DNA from: Strongylocentrotus droebachiensis
Taxonomy: Eukaryota; Echinodermata; Echinoidea; Camarodonta; Strongylocentrotidae
Assembly (NCBI GenBank): GCA_035222895.1
Contig: JAVYIG010009872.1
Coordinates: 1-64,000 of the forward strand
Reading direction: 5' to 3'
Length of the DNA: 64,000 bases
Shown: piece after piece, positions 12,501-21,500 of the stretch
How the letters are laid out: each line of letters starts with the position of its first letter
Position numbering within the stretch: position 1 is the first letter of the stretch
Translations under genes and position numbers: made by a program
Notes under the pieces: generated by a model
What the model saw: only the letters and a program-made list of their open reading frames with translations
Database searches by the model: none
What the model was told of the DNA's origin: nothing

Positions 12501-15500
12501 ACCATCATTGGAAAGAGCTCAGCACAAGCATTGCACTGATATAAATATCTTGTTCTAGGTTAATTATTTAAAAAGTTATGAATATTTTAAGATTTAATTG
12601 ACGAGTTAAATTTGGTATTGTTTTAACATAGGAAACGAAACAAAGAAAAAGGTGTGACCTTTTCGGGAAGTTCTGAACTAGAAGTGCCATACTTTTTTTT
12701 ATTACTCAATGGATTTTAATGAAACTTTCTATAAGGAAAGCCTTACTAAAAAAGAACACTTTGCAACTGTTTTCACTTATTACAAAGGTACAACCGTTCA
12801 TTAATTTTAAATTTAATTACTGATATTGATTAAGCGGATTGATAAACAATACATTTTCAGTAACAAGAGAAAATTGTAAATTCACAAAACTTGAAAAACA
12901 TGTAGCATCTTATTCACTCACAATATTGTTATCTTTATGAGATTATTAAGTCTTCACAAACAGAATGCTTTAATTAATAATAATTTTGTTATTAATCTTA
13001 TCACAACTTTGTATTATATCATTTATGTCATGTTATATTGTTTTGAGTACCAAATAAAATATCGTTTGAAAAACAAAAAAATATTCTTCACAAATGTTCT
13101 CCACTGCAAGAGTATACTTTGAAATGTCAAAGTCTTCTGCATCATCAATGTAGGTCTCATCCTCTTGTCAGTAACCAATACGGTAAGTACCCCTGTTTCT
13201 CTTCAAATCCTTTTAATTCTTCTAGGGAAGACGCTAAAATTATCGTTCAAGTATTGGCGTAACTTGCAACCCTTGCTGGCAATACCACTTTCCTTTTTTT
13301 AGTTGGCGGCATTGTAACTAGCTGTCACTAACCTAATAAAAAAACAAATAAATCAGAACTGGCGTACTGATGGTTGGGGGGGGGGGGGAGAGGGGGGTGC
13401 TTGGGGGCAGTTCCCGCCACTGTGTTAACAAATGTTTAATAAAGTCCATTAAATATATAACCAAAATAAAATAAAAAATTCTAAATATATGTTTATGTAT
13501 GCCCTGAAGGCCACTTTAAAAAAAAGAACTTTTGTAACCTTATGAGCTTGAAAGGATTTTTTATTTTTTTTATTTTTTGTATAAATATTTTTTGATTAAA
13601 AAGTGCCTAAAAAAAGTCAATATTTTGCCGTGAATCAGATATTTCATAACCTTATAAACTAAAAGACTATTTCAAAAGAAAAATTAATCCATAAAAACGG
13701 CAAAATGAGCCATTAAAACCACAAAACATGAAGATTAAGCAAAATATTTCAACAATCACACGGTAGCTTGCGTGTGTAAACATTGGCATTGATTAATCAT
13801 GTGACATCAAATTTGATCACCTGACATCTGTATCACGTACATATTTTTTATCAACAGAAAAAACACGTTAAAATCCTAATTATCATCGTTGTCTGTAATG
13901 CATAATTTTCACAAATCTTGTCAAATATCAATAGTAGACATTCTTAAATATCATTTTAGTATGTTTTTGGTGCCAAACGATAGTTTTACTTTTGGAGGCA
14001 GTTATTTTATCTGCCAAAAATGTGAAATAAATCGTTCACCAGTGCGAAATTCGGCCATTTTGAAACATTTTGCCACTGACGCAAATTTTTGCTAACCGCA
14101 AAAAATATTGTGCGGATCATCAGATTCACCACAAATATAGACAATTATTACCCGTATCAGACATCTGAGCTGGTCATTTACAAAACCGTATTGCCCTAGT
14201 TTTCACTAGCAGTGGAAACGGAGGGGTATATTCTTTGTATTTTCCTTGGTCTCCCTGCGCGTATTGACTTTGCGTGTAAAGACGAGTGAAAATATACCTC
14301 AGTATTTTCCATGGTCTCGCATCCGGGCATCTTGTATGAACCGCGCCGTATTTTGTCATTTTCATTGCGCATCTATTATGCGTACGAGAACCTGCGCACT
14401 TTGCGTGCACTCTATTGTGACGTAATAATCATACCAAATGCACACTTCTTCTTCTTCTTTGGGTTAAGTCTACCTCCTTCACAGTTGAAGATTACCTAGA
14501 GTAAAGGACCCGGTTTTTGGCCACTTAAGACAAAATCCTATTTTTTGGACTCTTTACTTCCTATTTATTATCATTTCTTGTTCAAATCATGAAGTAAATA
14601 TTATTATTATTTAAACAAAAAAAGAATCCCAGAAAAAAATCACGAATTGCCATGACAATACATTCGTTTCAATTTTCACTGTTTTGGAGCCGGTTATCGG
14701 CATAGCGAACCAGTTTTCGGACGCATGTACAAAGTCAATGGGAAGCGCTTGCGCGCGCCGTGCGTTTCCGCGCTGATGTATAGCACAAGCGGGCGGAGCA
14801 GGTATCCCACGCCGGAGCTCCCGGGTGCTCGCCTGGCCGAAGACAGGCACAGCGGTGTTCGGAAGTTGGAATTTGAATTAGACAGACATATTGTGTGTGC
14901 GTGGCGGGGTCCGGCTGCATTGATTTAATACATGCGATGAGATACTTTTGAGCTTGCGACCAACACAAAATCGGGCTCTAAATCTGAAAAATACTTGAAA
15001 TAAAGCTCATTTTATGGTACCCATATTTCTTACATACACTACCGCTCAAAGGTTTTGGCACATCGGTTCGGTTACGGTTTGGTGCGCAATGTCCTTCGGT
15101 AATCCTCCGAGGTTAATCTCCATGATTTTGTTGTTCACCGCAAAGTCTCGGTTAGCAAACGGTGAGCAAACGGTGAGCAAACGGTGAGCATACGGTGAGC
15201 AAACGGTTAGCAAGAGAGAGCGCACGCGCGGATTTCTCTGTTCCGGTGATAAATCGCGGTTAGCTAAAAGCGCGCACGTGATGAGCTAAGATCGCGCATG
15301 CTTTGAAAGCTGTATTGTGACGTAACGGTGAGAAATCGCGGTTAGCAAAAACCGCGCACGTGATGAGCTAAGATCGCGCATGCTTTGAAAGCTGTATTGT
15401 GACGTAACAAAGACATATTTTATAAAGCGCACACATTGAATGCTGTATTGTGATGTAACAATGACAGATTTTATAAAGACGCATGCAGATCTAGGAATCA

Positions 15501-18500
15501 CGTTTGCTAATGTATAAAGAATTAAATCGAGTAAATAATTATTTTCGTATCATTCTATCGGCAATGACATCAAGTAAATAATCATTTTCGTATCATTCTG
15601 TCGGCAATGACATCGAGTAAATAACCATTTTCGTATCATGCTGTCGGCAATGACATCAAGTAAATAATCAATTTCCTATCATTGATTCGGCAATGAAATC
15701 AAGTAAATAATATTTTTCGTATCATTTTGTCGGCAATGAAATCAGTTAAATAATCATTTTCGTATCATTCTGTCGGCAACGAAATCAAGTAATAAATCAT
15801 TTTCGTATCATTCTGTCGGCAATGAAATCAAGTAAATAATAATTTTCGTATCATAAAGATAATCATATGCTGGTAACATTTTGATGAATTTGTTGATGAT
15901 GATGACTATGAAATTATGATATGATGGTGATGATGACTGTGTGGTGGTGGTTAGGATGATCGTTAATTGATGAAAAATGCGGGAATACACTAGCGATCGT
16001 TTTGAGTTGTCGAGTTGAGATTCGCTAGAGGCTTGATAATAATTTTTTTTAAATAGGATTGGTCAAGTACCGTCACCGTCTTAGCAGTGTGGGATTAGAC
16101 TGATTTAACAGGAAAGAGAAAGAATTAGAGGCAGGTACTAGTGTTGTATCCGAACCGAACATGGCACTTCCGAACCGAACGCAAAGTCCTGGTTCGAATG
16201 TTTGGAAGAAAAATGTTAACGTTTTCGCAAGCTAATTAATTTGTCATGTATTTTGTTCCTAATTTCATGTCATGACTGTTCATTCTATATTTACTTTTTT
16301 CCCCATTTTCTTTCGTTGCGATATATGCCTCTCCAAATTCTTTCCGATGTGCAATGGAAGAGAATTATATTTCATTATTTTGCGCTTACTGGAAGCGAAA
16401 GTTTATTTTACAGTACATTGTTGATAAACGCAAGGTGAGGTTAATACATTACTTTTTATCGTCTGATGAAATACTCACGTGGCAGGAGAATCATCTCTGT
16501 GTTATTGATTTTAAAATCAAATTGTTATCGCAAACATATTTCATTTTATGTTAACACAATCTACCTGAGTTTTATGTTAATTGTATCCTATGCTGGAGTG
16601 AACTTATATATATATTGACATTTTTTAAGTCGAGAATGTTACAAATGAATTGTTATGGTACAACACTAACATAAAATTTGATAGTAGAACCCTATTTTTT
16701 AGAGAGGTTTTGAGAAATCATGATAAAGAATAGGTAATGGAAAGATAGAAGAGAAGATGAAAGATGGAAAACAAAGAATTACATAAGTATTGATAGATTA
16801 ATAAAAACAAAGAATAGAAGGAAGAAACATAGAATAACATAAGGAAAGAGACAATGAAAACGAATCGATAATGGAAAGATAGAAGAGAAGATGAAAGATG
16901 GAAAAACAAAGAATAACATAAGGAAAGACAGAAAGAGAAATTGATAGAATAATAAAAACAGAGAATAACATGAGAATAGAAGGAAGAAACATAGAATTAC
17001 ATAAGGAAAGAGACAATGAAAAGAATCGATAATGGAAAGATAGAAGAGAAGATGAAAGATGGAAAAACAAAGAATAACATAAGGAAAGACACAAAGAAAA
17101 ACTGATAGAATGATAATATAAACAAAGAATTACATAAGAGAAGGTGATAGAAGAAAGAAACGAAGAATAATAAAAACAAAGAACATGAGAATAGAAGGAA
17201 GAAACATTAGAATAGCATAAGGAAAGACAGAAAGAGACGATCATGATAAAGAATAGATAATGGAAAGATGGAAAAACAAAGAATAACATAAGGAAAGACA
17301 GAAAGAGAAAGTGATAGAATAATATTTTTTTTAAAAGGATTACATAAGAGAAGGTGATAGAAGAAAAGAACGAAGAATAATAAAAACAATGAATAACATG
17401 AGAATAGAAGAAACATAGAATAACATAAGGAAAGACAGAAAGAAAAAATGATAAAGAATAGATAATGGAAAGATAGAAGAGAAGATGAAAGATGGAAAAA
17501 ACAAAGAATAACATAAGGAAAGACACAAAAAGAAAGTGATAGAATGATAATAAAAACAGAGAATAACATGAGAATAAAAAGGAAGAAACATAGAATAACA
17601 TAAGGAAAGACAGAAAGAGACAATCATGATAAAGTATAGATATTCGAAAGATAGAAGAGGAATAAAATCTGACCAATAGAATTAGGCCCACCGGGAGCTT
17701 CGAACGTGACCTTGATATTGCATACCAGTGAGCAAGTTTTGTTTCTTTATTTATTTAAATACGGTGATTAAAAAACATGATTTCAGCTCTGCATAATACT
17801 GTTTTTCAGCATGTCCGTACATGATACATTAAATCTGTAATAATTTTCGTATCATTCTGTCGGGAATGACATCAAGTAAATAATCATTTTCGTATCATTA
17901 TGTCGTGTGTTTATGCTCGGAATGAAAAGAGCATTCTTTTATACTATTGTGATGTAATAATCCAACTGATTGTGACGTCAGTGGCAAGCGCGCATCGGTA
18001 TGATAAAATAAAACAAATAACATGGCTGTGAAGTTGGCAAGGCTCCAAGAAGTAAGCGTGGGAACCAAAATTTCCTCCCTGCCTGGGTACATAAAGACTG
18101 TACCCAGGCAGGGAGGAAATTTTGCACTTTCTCTGTCATCAAGTCACTCAGCAACAGATTAAGATAAGAGTCAGTCGTTGAATGATATAATTATGTCAAC
18201 AAGATAAGAGATAACTTTGTTTCTCTGGGGACTTGGTTGAATGTGACAAGGGCCACGCGAATGTAATAAATCAAGTTTAGGGCCCGTTTAGGGGTGTCTT
18301 GCTAGCTATTATATTATTATAATTTTTGGTCTTGCTATATATATTACTCAATCCCGAACCGAACCAAAGTTCGGGTAAAAAAATTGCCGAACTCTACCAT
18401 ACCGAACATGGCGCCTGACTTACAGCAATATTGAGGAAACCTACATTTTGTATTCTTTTATTCTTTTGTTTAGAGAGGTTTTAAGAAACCCAAACACCCG

Positions 18501-21500
18501 CCTGGTTTGAATGTAAACATCCCATGGCTTATTCATTAGAGCAGCAAAGGGGTTTTCTTCCAGTCTCTCTCTACCCCCCCCCCCCTCCCCCCCCCCGGTC
18601 CCCTTGATCACTTCACTATCTTCCCTCTTTCTTTCTCTCTCCACCTCGTCTCGCCTTTGTCTTAGTTATACATTTATCTCTTCCTCTCTCCCTCTCTCCC
18701 GTCCTTTCACCTTTTCTGTAAATCACACAGCATGCTCGTCATTTTCACTGAAATAACACCCATATTTATCCATATTATAATGAGTTCATAACCCCATATT
18801 AGATGTGATATAACTTTGAAATACTCTTATTAATAAATCTTTTGCAATAAATTTGGCAACAAAAGAACTAACCTCCCTGGCTCAATGTCAAACACGAGAG
18901 CTTCGCAACTACTTTGCTTGCCTGCCTGCAAACTGAATGTCATAACATGGAGATCGAGAGAGGTTTTCCAAAATAAGTAATGGCCTAGATTATAATTTTA
19001 AAAATCCTGGTTTGTGAAAATGCTGTTTGCGGTCTGTGACAAATTTGTGTAGGGCCAGGGTCAACGGATTGGTAATGAATGAATAGAATAATAATGAATT
19101 ATGTGTGATTTGGAGTTATGGATCCTTTATGTAATTTTCAAATCTCTATCTCCCTTTCTTTCGCTTCATATCTTTTACTTCCCCTCTCTCTAATTAATAA
19201 TCATTTTCTTATCATTCTCTCAGCATTGAAATCAAGTAAATAATCATTTTCGTATCATTGTCTCATCAATGAAATCAAGTAAATAATCATTTTCGTATCA
19301 TTGTCTCGTCAATGAAATCAAGTAAACGATCAGTTTCGTATCATTGTCTCGTCAATGAAATCAACTAAATAATCATTTTCGTATCATTGTCTCGACAATG
19401 AAATCAACTTAATAATCATTTTCGTATCATTGTCTCGTCAATGAAATCAACTAAATAATCATTTTCGTATCATTGTCTCGACAATGAAATCAACTAGTAA
19501 ATAATCATTTTCGTATCATTGTCTCGTCAATGAAATCAAGTAAATAATCATTTTCGTATCATTGTCTCATCAATGAAATCAACTAAATAATCATTTTCGT
19601 ATCATTGTCTCGACAATGAAATCAACTTAATAATCATTTTCGTATCATTGTCTCGTCAATGAAATCAACTAAATAATCATTTTCGTATCATTGTCTCGAC
19701 AATGAAATCAACTAGTAAATAATCATTTTCGTATCATTGTCTCGTCAATGAAATCAACTAAATAATCATTTTCGTATCATTGTCTCGACAATGAAATCAA
19801 CTTAATAATCATTTTCGTATCATTGTCTTAGCATTGAAATCAAGTAAATAATCATTTTCGTATGATTGTCTCGTCAATGAAATCAAGTAAATAATCTTTT
19901 TCGTATCATTGTCTCGTCAATGAAATCAAGTAAACAATCATTTTCGTATCATTGTCTCGTCAATGAAATCAACTAAATTATCATTTGCGTATCATTGTCT
20001 CGTCAATGAAATCAAGTAAATTATAATTTTCGTATCATTGTCTCAGCATTGAAATCAAGTAAATAATCATTTTCGTATGATTGTCTCGTCAAAGAAATCA
20101 AGTAAATAATCATTTTCGTATGATTGTCTCGACAATGAAATCAACTAAATAATCATTTTCGTATCATTGTCTCGACAATGAAATCAACTAAATAATCATT
20201 TTCGTATCATTGTCTCGACAATGAAATCAACTAAATAATCATTTTCGTATCATTGTCTCGCCAATGAAATCAAGTAAACAATCATTTTCGTATCATTGTC
20301 TCGTCAATGAAATCAAGTAAACAATCATTTTCGTATCATTGTCTAGACAATGAAATCAACTAAATAATCATTTTCGTATGATTGTCTCGTCAATGAAGTC
20401 AACTAAATAATCATTTTCGTATCATTGTCTCGTCAATGAAATCAAGTAAATAATCATTTTCGTATGGTTGTCTCGTCAATAAAATCAACTAAATAATCAT
20501 TTTCGTATCATTGTCTCAGCATTGAAATCAAGTAAATAATCATTTTCGTATCATTGTCTCGTCAAAGAAATCAAGTAAATAATCATTTTCGTATGATTGT
20601 CTCGTCAATGAAATCAACTAAATAATCATTTTCGTATCATTGTCTCAGCATTGAAATCAAGTAAATAATCATTTTCGTATGATTGTCTTGTCAATGAAAT
20701 CAAGTAAATAATCATTTTCGTATCATTGTCTCGTCAATGAAATCAACTAAATTATCATTTTCGTATCATTGTCTCGTCAATGAAATCAAGTAAATAATCA
20801 TTTTCGTATGATTGTCTCGTCAATGAAATCAACTAAATAATCATTTTCGTATCATTGTCTCAGCATTGAAATCAAGTAAATAATAATTTTCGTATCATTG
20901 TCTCGACAATGAAATCAAGTAAACAATCATTTTCGTATCCTTGTCTCGACGATGAAATCAAGTAAACAATCAATTTTGTATCATTGTCTCGACAATGAAA
21001 TCAACTAAATAATCATTTTCGTATCATTGTCTCAGCATTGAAATCAAGTAAATAATAATTTTCGTATCATTGTCTCGACAATGAAATCAAGTAAACAATC
21101 ATTTTCGTATCCTTGTCTCGACGATGAAATCAAGTAAACAATCAATTTTGTATCATTGTCTCGACAATGAAATCAAGTAAACAATCATTTTCGTATCATT
21201 GTCTCGTCAATGAAATCAAGTAAACAATCATTTTCGTATCATTGTCTCGACAATGAAATCAACTAAATAATCATTTTCGTATGATTGTCTCGTCAATGAA
21301 ATCAACTAAATAATCGTTTTCGTATCATTCTGTCGTGTGTTTATGCTCGGAATGAAAAGAGCATTCTTTTACACTATTGTGATGTAATAATAAACTGATT
21401 GTGACGTCAGTGGCAAGCGCGCATCGGTATAATAAAATAAAACAAATAACTTGACTTTCCGCGTACGTGTGTGCAACTTTTGAGAGTTCTTTGGATACGC

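Larger units (their letters stand above)
16139..18430. mobile_element. Diverged hAT-like relative with foreign interior
   Basis: The left end TAGTGTTGTATCCGAACCG and right end TTCGGGTAAAAAAATTGCC...TACAGCAATA match the ends of the hAT element at 7823-8758, including the CGAACCGAAC motifs and GAAAAATGTTAACGTTTTCGC. The interior is much longer (2.3 kb against 0.94 kb) and holds a purine-rich tandem repeat, 43-bp minisatellite units and a perfect hairpin. No 8-bp target duplication is visible, so it may be rearranged. Confidence 0.6.

Noticed and set aside
14174..14410. Alternative MRPL19 first exon
   Set aside because: The donor-like site gives phase 2 where exon 2 needs phase 1, and the translation is less like a presequence than 24194-24290.
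16798..17691. 297-codon minus-strand frame
   Set aside because: It is a by-product of purine-rich tandem DNA; the product is only Phe/Ser/Leu/Tyr/Cys repeats with no domain.
19190..21332. CRISPR-like array
   Set aside because: The 43-bp units are contiguous with no unique spacers, the host is eukaryotic, and the array sits in a transposon.
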